Shown here one piece after another: positions 24,271-33,514 of a stretch of 64,000 bases of DNA (its first letter is position 1; each line of letters begins with the position of its first letter). The notes beneath the pieces are model-generated. The model had not been told where the DNA came from. It worked only from the letters and a program-made list of their open reading frames with translations, and did not search any database. Made by a program: the position numbers and the translations under genes. Source of the DNA: Paenibacillus campinasensis (lineage in GTDB: Bacteria > Bacillota > Bacilli > Paenibacillales > Paenibacillaceae); assembly GCF_002272015.1 (NCBI RefSeq), contig NZ_NPBY01000045.1:62001-126000 (forward strand), in the 5' to 3' direction.

Positions 24271-26469
24271 ATGCAAGCACGGCAGAAAGTGAAGAAAGAG
24301 CTTATCCTGGAAGGGCTCGATTGTGCGAACTGTGCCATGAAAATTGAGAACGGCGTTAGTAAAATTGAAGGTGTTGCTTCATGCTCCGTTAATTTTGTAA
24401 CCAAAACGCTGACGATGGAAACCGACCCGGATCGAGATACGGACATTGTAACAAAGGCCAAGCAGAAGGTGAAGCAACTGGAGCCGCACATTCGCGTCCT
24501 GGAAAAAGGAAGCTCCAGATCGAAGGTGGCTCATCAGCAGGATAACCACGGGGAAACTCATAATCAGCACGAGTCCCATCATGACCACGACCATGCTCAT
24601 GGGCATGACCATGGCGCCGGCAGTACGAAACGGTTGCTGACCCGGCTGCTGCTCGGGATCGGCATCGGCGCTGCCGCCATTCTAACGTCGATATACTATG
24701 ATTATGCATATATTGAACTGGCACTCTTTCTCATTGCATACCTGATCATAGGTGGAGACATTGTGCTGCGGGCAGCTCGGAATATCATTCGCGGCAAGGT
24801 GTTTGACGAGCATTTTCTGATGACCATCGCCACGCTCGGGGCGTTCATCATTGGCGAATATCCCGAAGGGGTAGCAGTCATGCTGTTCTACCAGGTCGGG
24901 GAAATGTTCCAGAGCATCGCCGTCAATCGTTCTCGTAAGTCCATTAGCTCGCTGATGGATATCCGGCCCGATTATGCGAACCTTAAGGTAGGCCATGAGA
25001 CGAGACGGGTAACGCCCGAGGAAGTGGCAGTTGGCGATCTTATTCTGATCAAGCCGGGTGAGAAGGTGCCCCTGGATGGCAAAGTTATAGATGGCTACTC
25101 TGCCATGGACACTTCGGCGCTTACCGGCGAATCGGTGCCAAGGGAAGTGGGGCCGGGGCAGGATGTGCTGAGCGGTTTTATTAACAAGAATGGTGTGCTT
25201 ACCGTCGAGGTTGCCAAGGAATTTGGCGAGTCCACCGTATCGAAAATTTTGGATCTGGTACAGAATGCAAGCAGCAAAAAAGCGCCAACCGAAAATTTCA
25301 TTACGAAATTCGCCCGCTATTATACGCCGTTTGTCGTCATTGCTGCGGCACTGTTAGCACTCGTTCCCCCACTCTTCATCAATGGTGCGACGTTCGCGGA
25401 CTGGGGTTACCGCGCACTTGTATTTCTCGTCATTTCCTGTCCTTGTGCGTTGGTTGTCTCGATTCCGCTCGGATTTTTCGGCGGCATCGGTGCTGCATCC
25501 AAGCGAGGTGTGCTGGTGAAGGGCAGCAATTATCTTGAAGCGCTGAACGACGTGAAATATGTTGTCTTTGACAAGACCGGAACGCTGACGAAAGGCGCAT
25601 TTACGGTTACCCGAATTCAGCCGGCAGGTGCGGTTTCGGAGGAGGAGCTGCTTGAAGCTGCGGCTTATGCAGAGCTGCATTCCGCCCATCCGATTGCCGA
25701 GTCGATCCGGGCGGCCTACGGCAAGGAGATCGACGAAGCGTTGCTATCGGATTATAACGAAATATCCGGGCACGGCATTCAGGTGAACGTGAACGGAACC
25801 GAAGTGCTGGCAGGCAATGCGAAGCTGATGAACCGTGAACGTATTCCGTTTGAACAGCCGACAGATCCGGGAACGATCGTTCACATTAGCATCAACCGGG
25901 CGTATGCCGGATATATCGTGATCGCAGATGAAGTGAAAGAGGATGCTGCGGAGACGATCCGTTCGCTCAAGGAGCTCGGGATCAAGCAGACCGTCATGTT
26001 GACGGGAGACTCGAAGACCGTGGGCGAAGCGGTTGGACGCCAGCTCGGAATCGATCAGGTGCACGCCGAGCTGCTGCCGCAGCATAAAGTCGAGGAGATC
26101 GAGAAGCTGGATCAGCAGAAATCACCGAAGGAGAAAATCATCTTCGTCGGTGACGGCATCAACGATACGCCGGTGCTGGCGCGGGCCGATGTCGGCATGG
26201 CGATGGGCGGACTCGGATCGGATGCGGCCATTGAAGCTGCGGATATTGTCATCATGACCGATGAGCCGTCCAAGATCCCGGCAGCCATTCAGGTGGCCAA
26301 GCGGACAAGACGCATCGTATGGCAGAATATCGTGTTTGCACTAGGAGTGAAAGCCATATTCCTTGTGCTGGGCGCATTCGATATCGCCACGATGTGGGAG
26401 GCGGTCTTCTCGGATGTGGGCGTCACACTGCTGGCCGTGCTGAATGCAGCACGCATACTGCGGAGCTAA
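24271..26469 (+). CDS. cadA: Heavy-metal exporting P1B-type ATPase (Cd/Zn/Pb)
   Basis: A 732-aa membrane pump. Order of parts: heavy-metal-associated domain with C18-A-N-C21, a His-rich metal-binding loop (about residues 90-113), six to eight helices, the metal channel motif S-C390-P-C392 in helix 6, phosphorylation site D434-K-T-G-T, S-x-H-P (S-A-H-P) in the N-domain and G-D-G-I-N-D. The CPC motif with the His-rich linker fits PIB-2 Cd/Zn/Pb exporters rather than Cu pumps. It has its own promoter and operator and is controlled by the ArsR-type sensor upstream. Confidence 0.93.
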   Translation: MQARQKVKKELILEGLDCANCAMKIENGVSKIEGVASCSVNFVTKTLTMETDPDRDTDIVTKAKQKVKQLEPHIRVLEKGSSRSKVAHQQDNHGETHNQHESHHDHDHAHGHDHGAGSTKRLLTRLLLGIGIGAAAILTSIYYDYAYIELALFLIAYLIIGGDIVLRAARNIIRGKVFDEHFLMTIATLGAFIIGEYPEGVAVMLFYQVGEMFQSIAVNRSRKSISSLMDIRPDYANLKVGHETRRVTPEEVAVGDLILIKPGEKVPLDGKVIDGYSAMDTSALTGESVPREVGPGQDVLSGFINKNGVLTVEVAKEFGESTVSKILDLVQNASSKKAPTENFITKFARYYTPFVVIAAALLALVPPLFINGATFADWGYRALVFLVISCPCALVVSIPLGFFGGIGAASKRGVLVKGSNYLEALNDVKYVVFDKTGTLTKGAFTVTRIQPAGAVSEEELLEAAAYAELHSAHPIAESIRAAYGKEIDEALLSDYNEISGHGIQVNVNGTEVLAGNAKLMNRERIPFEQPTDPGTIVHISINRAYAGYIVIADEVKEDAAETIRSLKELGIKQTVMLTGDSKTVGEAVGRQLGIDQVHAELLPQHKVEEIEKLDQQKSPKEKIIFVGDGINDTPVLARADVGMAMGGLGSDAAIEAADIVIMTDEPSKIPAAIQVAKRTRRIVWQNIVFALGVKAIFLVLGAFDIATMWEAVFSDVGVTLLAVLNAARILRS

Positions 26470-26522
26470 CTCCGGTATGTTCCAACAACAGAGAGTCACA
26501 CGATCATCGAAAGCAACTTATA

Positions 26523-26546
26523 AAGAGCCGGTACCGGCTCTTTTTT
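26523..26546 (+). terminator. Terminator after cadA
   Basis: AAGAGCCGG directly followed by its complement CCGGCTCTT around TA, then TTTTTT. Confidence 0.9.
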
Positions 26547-26635
26547 GCGTCTAGACTGGCCGATGGACACGGATGGTCACCTGTTGATTTGTATATTGTG
26601 CCAGCATCGGCGCCGCTGTAATATCCTGTAGTCAT

Positions 26636-26664
26636 TTGACAGGTTTAGCAACTGGTTTTACAAT
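26636..26664 (+). promoter_or_regulatory. Sigma-A promoter of the Tn3-like gene
   Basis: TTGACA (26636-26641) and TACAAT (26659-26664), 17-bp spacer, about 118 bases before the ATG. Confidence 0.8.
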
Positions 26665-26781
26665 ATCACGAGGGGAATTTTTACATTTTTACCATCTTAA
26701 AATTATGGTTTAGCGGCCTTGTTGATTTGTTGTCAGCTGCATCAGGGGAGAGGCCCGCCTGCGGACAGGAGAGTGGGATAC

Positions 26782-29451
26782 ATGAACGCTAAGGAAGTGT
26801 TAACCCAGGAGCAGCGAAGACGATTTAAAAGCATACCCGAAGCAAACGATCCGAAGGCTGTGCAATACTACACGTTCACTCAGGAACAGCTGGACCATAT
26901 TCTACACCATCGGCGAGATCATAATCGCTTAGGGTTCGCTGTGCAGCTGGCCCTGGTCACCTATCCAGGCTGGCCGCTTCTACACTACGAGACGATTCCG
27001 CATTCCACCCTTGCCTATATAGCCTCGCAAATTCACGTATCGCCCGATGTATTTTCCGATTATGCTAAACGAGAGCCGACCCGAAGGGAGCATCTGGAGG
27101 AGATCCGCAGAACGTATGGCTATGCGAGATTCGCGAAGCAGCATCAACACACACTTGCAGACATGCTGTATCACCGTGCATGGGAAGATGACAATCCGGT
27201 TGTGCTGATGACGGCAGCGGTTGGCTGGCTTCGCGAGCACAAGCTCATATTCCCGGCGATCTCTACGATCGAGGGCATGATATGGGAGGCGATGCACCGG
27301 GCAGAGCATCATATGTATGCCATGCTGGGTGCCGCTGTTACAGAAGAGCAGAAGAGCTTGCTTGACAGCATTATGGAAGGAATGATGCGCAAATCGCTTA
27401 GCTGGTTGAGGGATGGGGCGGGAGTCTGCTCGCCAGAAGGATTTCTGAAGGTGGCAGAACGTATACGTTGCCTCAGCGAGTTCGGTCTCCGTGTAGATAC
27501 AGAGAGCATCCCTGCGAAACGTTTGCAGAAAGTGACCCGCATGGCCAGCTCGTATGACTCCCATCTGTACAAAAAACTTCGCCCCGAGAAAAAGTATGGG
27601 CTGCTTGCCCTTCATCTTCAGATGCTGCGATCGGCTTATATCGATGAGGCCATTCGTATCCATGACGGCTTGATTACCCGATTTATCGCCGACATGAGAC
27701 AGCATCGCAAGAAGGAGAAAGAAAGGACGCCGGCTGAGGATGCCGCCCTGACTCCGGCGTTCCGTGCACTCTTCAAGAAGCGTTTCTTCCGTTTACGCAA
27801 GTACGCGCCGGTGCTGCTAGAGCTGCTGGATTTTCAAGGGAGCGACTCTGCCGCGCGGCTGCTGGAAGCAGTGCGGATGCTGCGCCAGATGCATGAGAAC
27901 GGGCAGCGTCACCTTGATCCTACCGAAGCGATGCTCAATTTTGTTCCGAGAAAAAGACGGAGGCTGCTGCTGAATGATCGCGGCGGGGTATACGGATACA
28001 TCTATGAACTGGCGGTGTTGGTGGAGCTTCGCAACCAGCTTCGTTCCGGCCATGTATGGGTGGATGGCAGCGTGCTGCACAAGCCTTACACGGCATACCT
28101 GCTTCCCGATTCCGGAAGGGGTTCAACGGATTGTCCCGAAGGCAACCGAATGAATACATATTTGCAAGACCGTCAACGGCTGTTGACGGAAAGCCTGCCC
28201 CTGGTCTCCCACAGCACCGGTATCCCGCATGGTTACGTGATCCGGTCCATGCCGCTGCGTTCCCGGCACCCGGGTCAGTCCGGGCGTTTGAATCCCTATC
28301 TTCACAGCCGTCTTCCGGCTATTTGTTTGTTGGATTTGCTCAAGGAAGTGGATAGCTGGATTGGGTTAACGGATCAATTCGTGCATGTAACGACCCGGCG
28401 GGAGCCGGAGCAAGAGGAGAAGGACCGGATATTGTCCCTTCTGGTCGGACTCGGTACGATGACCGGCGTGAAGCCTATCGCCCAGCTACCCTTCGGAACG
28501 TACCGCCAATATATGAATACGCTTCAATGGCGGGTGAACGAAGAGGCGATCGCGCAGGCGCAGCGGGAAATGATAGCGTTTCAGAAGCGTTTGCCGCTTG
28601 CAGCTATCTGGGCGGAAGCCTACGGAACCTCCTCCGATCTGCTTCGCGTACCGGTCACCCGGTCTTCGGAAGGCGCCTTTCAGGGGGCTGACACGACGGA
28701 TCGATACTATTTGTACCGTTGTATGAACGAACAATCGATGATTGTCTCCACCCGCATAACCGATTATGCGCAGCCAGGGTTCCTGCTTGAAGGAACGACG
28801 GGTCAGGATTCCTCTTATGCGCGGCATTACTGCCATTATTCCGGATATGTGGATCGGCTGTTTGGATTTTCCCATCTGCTTGGCATTCCGCTCATCCCTC
28901 GACTGGACCGTTTCCAGAGCACCCGGTTATATCAAATTGACAAGAAGAAGATGCTGCCTTTTATGAGAACCGGGCTTATCAACACGCGTGTAATCCGTGA
29001 AGCGAGTACGGCGCTCCGGCAGGCGAGGGATGCCGTCAGAGCGGGCGGCGTTCCGCCCAGTCTATTATATGAAAAGCTTCGTTCACAGCAGGATGCGGAT
29101 GAGGCGTTGCGCGATATTGGCCGCATTGAGAAATCATTGTTCTTCATCGAGTTTCTTCGGTCCAATGAGCTGCATGCAGGGATCGAGCGGGATTCACTCC
29201 GCTGGCAGGAGATGAATGCGCTGAGCAAGCAGCTGATACCGCAGCAGGAATGGAGTTATAACGGCAGAAGCGCCGAGGAATATCCTCTATTCGCGCTGGC
29301 GAACAGTTTTATCGTGAATGCCGTTATCGTGTGGAATACGGTCTATCTGGAAAAGTCCGCCCAAGAGCTTATGGCATCCGGAAAGCTGGATGAAGCAATG
29401 CTTAGCCAGGTGTCCCCCCGGTATGGCGGGCATCTGATGCTGCAGTCCTAA
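26782..29451 (+). CDS. Tn3-family transposase-like protein, solitary
   Basis: An 889-aa protein with the two-part build of Tn3 transposases: N-terminal DUF4158 DNA-binding region (about 5-165) and a C-terminal DDE_Tnp_Tn3 region (about 560-885) ending in I-V-W-N-T-V-Y-L-E. It is about 100 residues shorter than Tn3 TnpA. The second acidic catalytic residue is D691 (G-Y-V-D-R-L-F-G) and the last is probably E810 (W-Q-E-M-N-A-L). The usual W-G-D-G-T...S-S-D block reads W610-A-E-A-Y-G-T-S-S-D619, so the first catalytic Asp may be Glu. The frame is intact, but no resolvase, res site or terminal repeats are seen. It could be a transposon remnant or a host-kept gene. Confidence 0.85.
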   Translation: MNAKEVLTQEQRRRFKSIPEANDPKAVQYYTFTQEQLDHILHHRRDHNRLGFAVQLALVTYPGWPLLHYETIPHSTLAYIASQIHVSPDVFSDYAKREPTRREHLEEIRRTYGYARFAKQHQHTLADMLYHRAWEDDNPVVLMTAAVGWLREHKLIFPAISTIEGMIWEAMHRAEHHMYAMLGAAVTEEQKSLLDSIMEGMMRKSLSWLRDGAGVCSPEGFLKVAERIRCLSEFGLRVDTESIPAKRLQKVTRMASSYDSHLYKKLRPEKKYGLLALHLQMLRSAYIDEAIRIHDGLITRFIADMRQHRKKEKERTPAEDAALTPAFRALFKKRFFRLRKYAPVLLELLDFQGSDSAARLLEAVRMLRQMHENGQRHLDPTEAMLNFVPRKRRRLLLNDRGGVYGYIYELAVLVELRNQLRSGHVWVDGSVLHKPYTAYLLPDSGRGSTDCPEGNRMNTYLQDRQRLLTESLPLVSHSTGIPHGYVIRSMPLRSRHPGQSGRLNPYLHSRLPAICLLDLLKEVDSWIGLTDQFVHVTTRREPEQEEKDRILSLLVGLGTMTGVKPIAQLPFGTYRQYMNTLQWRVNEEAIAQAQREMIAFQKRLPLAAIWAEAYGTSSDLLRVPVTRSSEGAFQGADTTDRYYLYRCMNEQSMIVSTRITDYAQPGFLLEGTTGQDSSYARHYCHYSGYVDRLFGFSHLLGIPLIPRLDRFQSTRLYQIDKKKMLPFMRTGLINTRVIREASTALRQARDAVRAGGVPPSLLYEKLRSQQDADEALRDIGRIEKSLFFIEFLRSNELHAGIERDSLRWQEMNALSKQLIPQQEWSYNGRSAEEYPLFALANSFIVNAVIVWNTVYLEKSAQELMASGKLDEAMLSQVSPRYGGHLMLQS

Positions 29452-29609
29452 CCTTGATCGCGGAGAAGCGCCATGAGGAGGCTGCCGGCGAACGTTGCCC
29501 GGGAACGCCCCGGGGCCTTCCCCTTCATTGACACGCCGAATGATCGCTGCTACAATCGGTTAAAACATGATCGGAATACAGGTGATTGATGAAGAAGGGG
29601 GAGTCGGAC

Positions 29610-30797
29610 TTGGATCAGTCTGGAATCATAGATCCGTTTATCCGGAATGAAAGCGAAGCAAGCATTGCAGCAATGGCCGACAAGCTGGCTTCCGTATTTG
29701 CAGACAGAGCCCCCTTGCATGATGCAGAGGGCTCGTTTCCGTTTGAGAACTTCGATGACTTGAGCGCAGCCGGTTATTTGAAGCTGACCGTACCCAAGGC
29801 TTATGGAGGGGATGAAGCCTCCGTATATGAGATGGTGTTGGCTCAGGAGCGGCTGGCGAGGGGAGATGGTTCCACGGCGCTGGCGGTCGGCTGGCATATC
29901 GGAATGCTGCTTCAGCTTCGTCTGTCCGATGCCTGGCCGAAGCCGTTGTTTGAGCAGCTGTGCAGAGACATCGTTGAGCAAGGTGTCGTCATCAATGAGC
30001 TGGCGAGTGAGCCGGCAACCGGGAGCCCCAGCCGGGGAGGGAGACCGCAGACGACCGCGACCCGGGCGGAAGGGGGCTGGATCATTCAAGGCCGTAAAAC
30101 CTTCAGCACATTAAGCCCTATTTTGAAAATATTCACGGTCACAGCAGCGATTGAGGGCTGCGACAGACCCGGGCTGTTTCTCATCCGCCGCGGACCCGGG
30201 GTTCGCATAGAGGAGACGTGGAACACACTCGGGATGCGGGCAACGGGGAGCCATGACGTCATTCTTGATCACGTATTTGTACCGGATGACGAGGTGATTC
30301 GGGGGGCGGATGCTGCTGAGAAGAGCGCGCCTGTTCCTACCGAAGCGGCGCTGCTTCACATACCGGCTTGTTATCTCGGCATCGCCTATGCTGCCCGAAG
30401 CTTTGCTATTGATTTTGCCTGCCGTCACCAGCCGAATTCCACAACGGTCCCAATTGCGGAATTACCGAACGTCAAACGGCAAATTGCCCAGATGGAGGTC
30501 GATTGGATTACGGCTCGAAGTTATCTGTACCAGGTGGCTGACCGATGGGATCGGGAGGTCGGGCAGCGCGCGGCCCTCAAGCCGGAGCTTGGCCTGGCGA
30601 AATATATGGCCACCAATGCGGCAATCCGCATCGTAGATCAGGCGATGCGGATCGTGGGCGGCCTCAGTCTGTCCCGTAAGCTTCCGCTGGAGCGAATGTA
30701 CAGAGATGTTCGGGCCGGGCTGCATAACCCGCCGATGGATGACATCGTGCTTAACAATCTGGCTGACCGGGCGATTCACGAGATGCGGGGCGATTGA
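29610..30797 (+). CDS. Acyl-CoA dehydrogenase family flavoprotein
   Basis: A 395-aa FAD enzyme. The N-terminal helical domain, the middle beta domain (F-S-T-L-S-P, then M-R-A-T-G-S-H-D-V, an FAD-contact motif) and the C-terminal helical domain (A-M-R-I-V-G-G-L-S-L-S, R-D-V-R-A-G-L-H-N-P) are all visible. The R-A-T-G-S form and the L-H-N-P end fit the DszC/SfnC-like or broad-range acyl-CoA dehydrogenases, so it may be a flavin monooxygenase instead of a beta-oxidation enzyme. TTG 29610 has AAGGGGGAG at six bases; the earlier ATG at 29589 is badly spaced. No other fatty-acid genes are near. Confidence 0.83.
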   Translation: MDQSGIIDPFIRNESEASIAAMADKLASVFADRAPLHDAEGSFPFENFDDLSAAGYLKLTVPKAYGGDEASVYEMVLAQERLARGDGSTALAVGWHIGMLLQLRLSDAWPKPLFEQLCRDIVEQGVVINELASEPATGSPSRGGRPQTTATRAEGGWIIQGRKTFSTLSPILKIFTVTAAIEGCDRPGLFLIRRGPGVRIEETWNTLGMRATGSHDVILDHVFVPDDEVIRGADAAEKSAPVPTEAALLHIPACYLGIAYAARSFAIDFACRHQPNSTTVPIAELPNVKRQIAQMEVDWITARSYLYQVADRWDREVGQRAALKPELGLAKYMATNAAIRIVDQAMRIVGGLSLSRKLPLERMYRDVRAGLHNPPMDDIVLNNLADRAIHEMRGD

Positions 30798-30900
30798 GAC
30801 AGGCCGCGCAGCCTTGTCATGCTGTTCGGTGCAAGAAGGGAGGCATCACTCGCTCGCTGCTCGCCGAGCATGATTGCCTTGTACGTGAAGAGCGTAGATG

Positions 30901-30925
30901 AACTGCCCGATCGGGCAGTTTTTTT
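30901..30925 (+). terminator. Terminator after the acyl-CoA dehydrogenase gene
   Basis: AACTGCCC / GGGCAGTT stem around GATC, then T tract to 30925. Confidence 0.92.
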
Positions 30926-30955
30926 GTAGAATTCGAATGATTTGTTTGAAAGCTG

Positions 30956-30986
30956 TTGACCTTAACGTTGCGTCAAGGTGTACAGT
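30956..30986 (+). promoter_or_regulatory. MerR-type promoter with 19-bp spacer and dyad
   Basis: TTGACC (30956-30961) and TACAGT (30981-30986) are 19 bp apart, the overlong spacing that MerR activators correct. The spacer carries a dyad ACCTTAACG / CGTCAAGGT (30959-30967, 30971-30979, one mismatch). It should be bound by the regulator encoded just downstream, giving autoregulation. Confidence 0.83.
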
Positions 30987-31009
30987 GAGTTTGTCAGGAG
31001 GTGAAAGGA

Positions 31010-31777
31010 ATGGAATATACGGTGCAGAAGCTTGGACGTCTGGCAGGGATCAGTACTCGCACGCTGCGATATTATGATGAGATTGGCCTTCTGAAGCCGG
31101 CCAGAGTCAACTCGTCAGGCTATCGGATATACAGCCAGCAGCAGGTGGATCAGCTTCAGCAAATTTTGTTCTACCGGGAGCTTGGCCTGCAGCTCGAGCA
31201 CATCAAGGAAATCATGTCTTCGCCATCCTATGACCGGGTTCATGCGCTTAAACAGCACCATTCGCAGCTCCTTGACCGCCGACAACAACTGGAGGCGCTG
31301 ATCGCGAATGTCGAGAAGACGATCGCCTCCGCTGAAGGGAGAATGACGATGACCGATCAAGAGAAATTTGAAGGTTTCAAGCAGAGGCTGATTGCGGATA
31401 ACGAACAGCAATACGGGGCTGAAGTTCGTGCGAAATATGGGGATGAGACAATAAATCGTTCGAACGAGCTGGTAAAGAACATGACGCAGGAGCAGCATGA
31501 CGAGGTGACCCGATTGTCGGAGGAGCTTCAGCGCACATTGGCGCAGGCTTTTGTCGAAGGCGATCCCGGGAGCGAACTGGCTCAGAAGGCGGCCGAGCTG
31601 CATAAGCAATGGCTGACTTATTTCTGGAACGATTACAGCAAGGAAGCCCATGCGGGGCTGGCCCAAATGTACGTGGATGATGAGCGGTTCACTGCTTACT
31701 ATGATCAGGAGCAGCCGGGAACTGCCCGCTTCCTGCGAGATGCTATCGTGATCTACACACAGACCGATAAGGCGTAA
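31010..31777 (+). CDS. MerR-family regulator with TipAS ligand domain
   Basis: A 255-aa activator. Residues 1-70 are the MerR helix-turn-helix (Y-T-V-Q-K-L-G-R-L-A-G-I-S-T-R-T-L-R-Y-Y-D-E-I-G-L-L), followed by a dimerization coiled coil (about 75-110). Residues about 125-250 are the TipAS domain, which in Streptomyces TipA binds thiopeptide antibiotics. Such proteins often act as multidrug sensors (Mta, SkgA). ATG 31010 lies seven bases after AGGAGGTG. No efflux gene is adjacent, so its target beyond its own promoter is unknown. Confidence 0.9.
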   Translation: MEYTVQKLGRLAGISTRTLRYYDEIGLLKPARVNSSGYRIYSQQQVDQLQQILFYRELGLQLEHIKEIMSSPSYDRVHALKQHHSQLLDRRQQLEALIANVEKTIASAEGRMTMTDQEKFEGFKQRLIADNEQQYGAEVRAKYGDETINRSNELVKNMTQEQHDEVTRLSEELQRTLAQAFVEGDPGSELAQKAAELHKQWLTYFWNDYSKEAHAGLAQMYVDDERFTAYYDQEQPGTARFLRDAIVIYTQTDKA

Positions 31778-31783
31778 ACGAAC

Positions 31784-31823
31784 AATGCCTCCCGGCGACG
31801 AATGATGTCTGCCGGGAGGCATT
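31784..31823. terminator. Hairpin between convergent merR-type and malic enzyme genes
   Basis: Perfect 13-bp stem (31784-31796 with 31811-31823). The T tract is poor on both strands, so terminator activity is inferred from position. Confidence 0.6.
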
Positions 31824-31894
31824 GGCATATTAGGCGAGTATGCGCTTTCAAACGATGCGAAACCCAAGCGACCAGAACGGCGTCTATAGCTTGG

Positions 31895-33325
31895 CTATTC
31901 GCGAGGGATTTTTCTGGCTACGCCGGAATCGATCGCAGCTTTGACAACAAGCTCGCGAATGGCTTTCACTACATTCTGATTAAATACACTCGGAATAATA
32001 TAGGACGGATTCCGCTCTTCATCCGACACGGCCGAGGCGATTGCTTCCGCTGCGGCAAGCTTCATCTCTTCATTGATCGTTGTCGCTCTGCAGTCCAATG
32101 CGGCGCGGAAGATGCCAGGAAAGCACAGGACGTTGTTGATCTGGTTCGGATAGTCCGAACGCCCAGTAGCCATCACCGCGACAATATCCTCAACCTCTTC
32201 AGGCTTGATCTCCGGAACCGGGTTCGCCATGGCGAATACGATCGGCTGGTCAGCCATGCTTTGCACATCCTCGCGGCTCAGAATCCCGCCGGCGGACAAG
32301 CCGATGAACACATCTGCTCCTTGAATTACATCCTTCAGCGATCCTTGCAGCCTTTCCGGATTCGTATGCTCTGCATACCACTCCCACATGGAGTTGGCAT
32401 AAGGATTGCCCGCAACAAGCGCTCCCTCTCGGTCAACACCGACGATGTTCTTCACGCCCGCGGCCAGCAGAATTTTGCTGCAAGCGACCCCGGCAGCTCC
32501 GATCCCGCAGACGACAACCTTGATGCTGTCCAGCGATTTGCCGACGATTTTCAAGGCATTGATCAATGCGGCGTACAGTACGACAGCGGTGCCGTGCTGA
32601 TCGTCATGAAAAACGGGAATGTCGAGCTCATCGCGTAATCGGGCTTCGATTTCGAAGCAGCGAGGGGAGGCGATATCCTCCAGATTAATGCCGCCAAAGG
32701 CTGGAGCTAACGCTTTGATGCAGGCGATGATCTCTTCCGTATCCTGCGTGTCCAAGCAGATCGGGAAGGAGTCTACCCCGGCCAGTTCCTTGAACAGCAT
32801 CGATTTGCCCTCCATGACCGGCATGGCCGCGTAAGGACCGATATTCCCAAGCCCGAGCACTGCGCTGCCGTCGGAGATGACGGCGACCGTATTTCTCTTT
32901 ATGGTCAGGGTATAGGCTTTCTTGGGATCTTCCTGAATGGCTGCACATACCCGGGCCACGTCAGGTGTATATACCCGTGACAGGTCATCGCGGTTATGAA
33001 TCGGCACCTTCGGCTGAATTTCGATTTTGCCGCCCAGGTGCATCAGGAAAGTACGATCCGAGACGTTGACCAGACGAACCCCTTTCAGACTGCGAATGCG
33101 GGAAGTCACGTTCTGCACATCGACGCTGTCTGTTACGGTGATCGTAATATCGCGAACCGTCACATCGCCGCTGGCTTGAATGACGTCAATGGCGACCATG
33201 TCCCCGCCAGCCTCGAAGATGGCCGATGCCACTTGCCCAAATTTGATTTCCTTGGTGTTCATCTCCAGTCGCAGAATGATGCTTTTGCCCCCGAGCCCAT
33301 TTCCAAGACTACTGTTTTTCTCCAT
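31895..33325 (-). CDS. NAD(P)-dependent malic enzyme with N-terminal ACT domain
   Basis: A 476-aa enzyme that converts malate to pyruvate and CO2. Residues about 16-88 form an ACT domain, a likely allosteric sensor. The catalytic part has Y-T-P-D-V-A-R-V, the Lys of T-I-K-R-N-T-V-A-V-I-S-D-G, metal-binding F-H-D-D-Q-H-G-T-A, and a Rossmann G-I-G-A-A-G-V-A, then A-N-P-V-P-E-I. This is the short MaeB/YtsJ-like form without a phosphotransacetylase tail. ATG 33325 lies behind GGAGG. It is a single-gene minus-strand unit. Confidence 0.93.
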   Translation of the reverse strand: MEKNSSLGNGLGGKSIILRLEMNTKEIKFGQVASAIFEAGGDMVAIDVIQASGDVTVRDITITVTDSVDVQNVTSRIRSLKGVRLVNVSDRTFLMHLGGKIEIQPKVPIHNRDDLSRVYTPDVARVCAAIQEDPKKAYTLTIKRNTVAVISDGSAVLGLGNIGPYAAMPVMEGKSMLFKELAGVDSFPICLDTQDTEEIIACIKALAPAFGGINLEDIASPRCFEIEARLRDELDIPVFHDDQHGTAVVLYAALINALKIVGKSLDSIKVVVCGIGAAGVACSKILLAAGVKNIVGVDREGALVAGNPYANSMWEWYAEHTNPERLQGSLKDVIQGADVFIGLSAGGILSREDVQSMADQPIVFAMANPVPEIKPEEVEDIVAVMATGRSDYPNQINNVLCFPGIFRAALDCRATTINEEMKLAAAEAIASAVSDEERNPSYIIPSVFNQNVVKAIRELVVKAAIDSGVARKIPRE

Positions 33326-33514
33326 GAGGTACCTCCGAAAAATGGTTTATGTGGATACAGCCAAGAGATTTAAGCGTGCCCGTGTAACATTGTTCTAGGC
33401 AGGCAGTTCATTTTCCTGTTTCATTCAAAAAAATAAAGGCTTTTCCCACGATGGTTAAACTTAATGGCAGTGGGTATAATTGATGTTGATTACAAGGTGA
33501 AGGGATGATGATAC

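Larger units (their letters stand above)
26470..26781. other. Intergenic region between cadA and the Tn3-like gene
   Basis: 312 bp holding the cadA terminator and the promoter of the transposase-like gene. A frame at 26319-26621 that overlaps cadA has no support. I see no 38-bp terminal inverted repeat, only an isolated GGGG at 26673. Confidence 0.5.

Noticed and set aside
26319-26621. 100-codon frame overlapping the end of cadA
   Set aside because: It crosses the cadA terminator and has no start signal.
26673-26710. Possible 38-bp Tn3 terminal repeat starting GGGG
   Set aside because: Beyond GGGG it does not resemble known Tn3 ends and no inverted copy was found after the gene.
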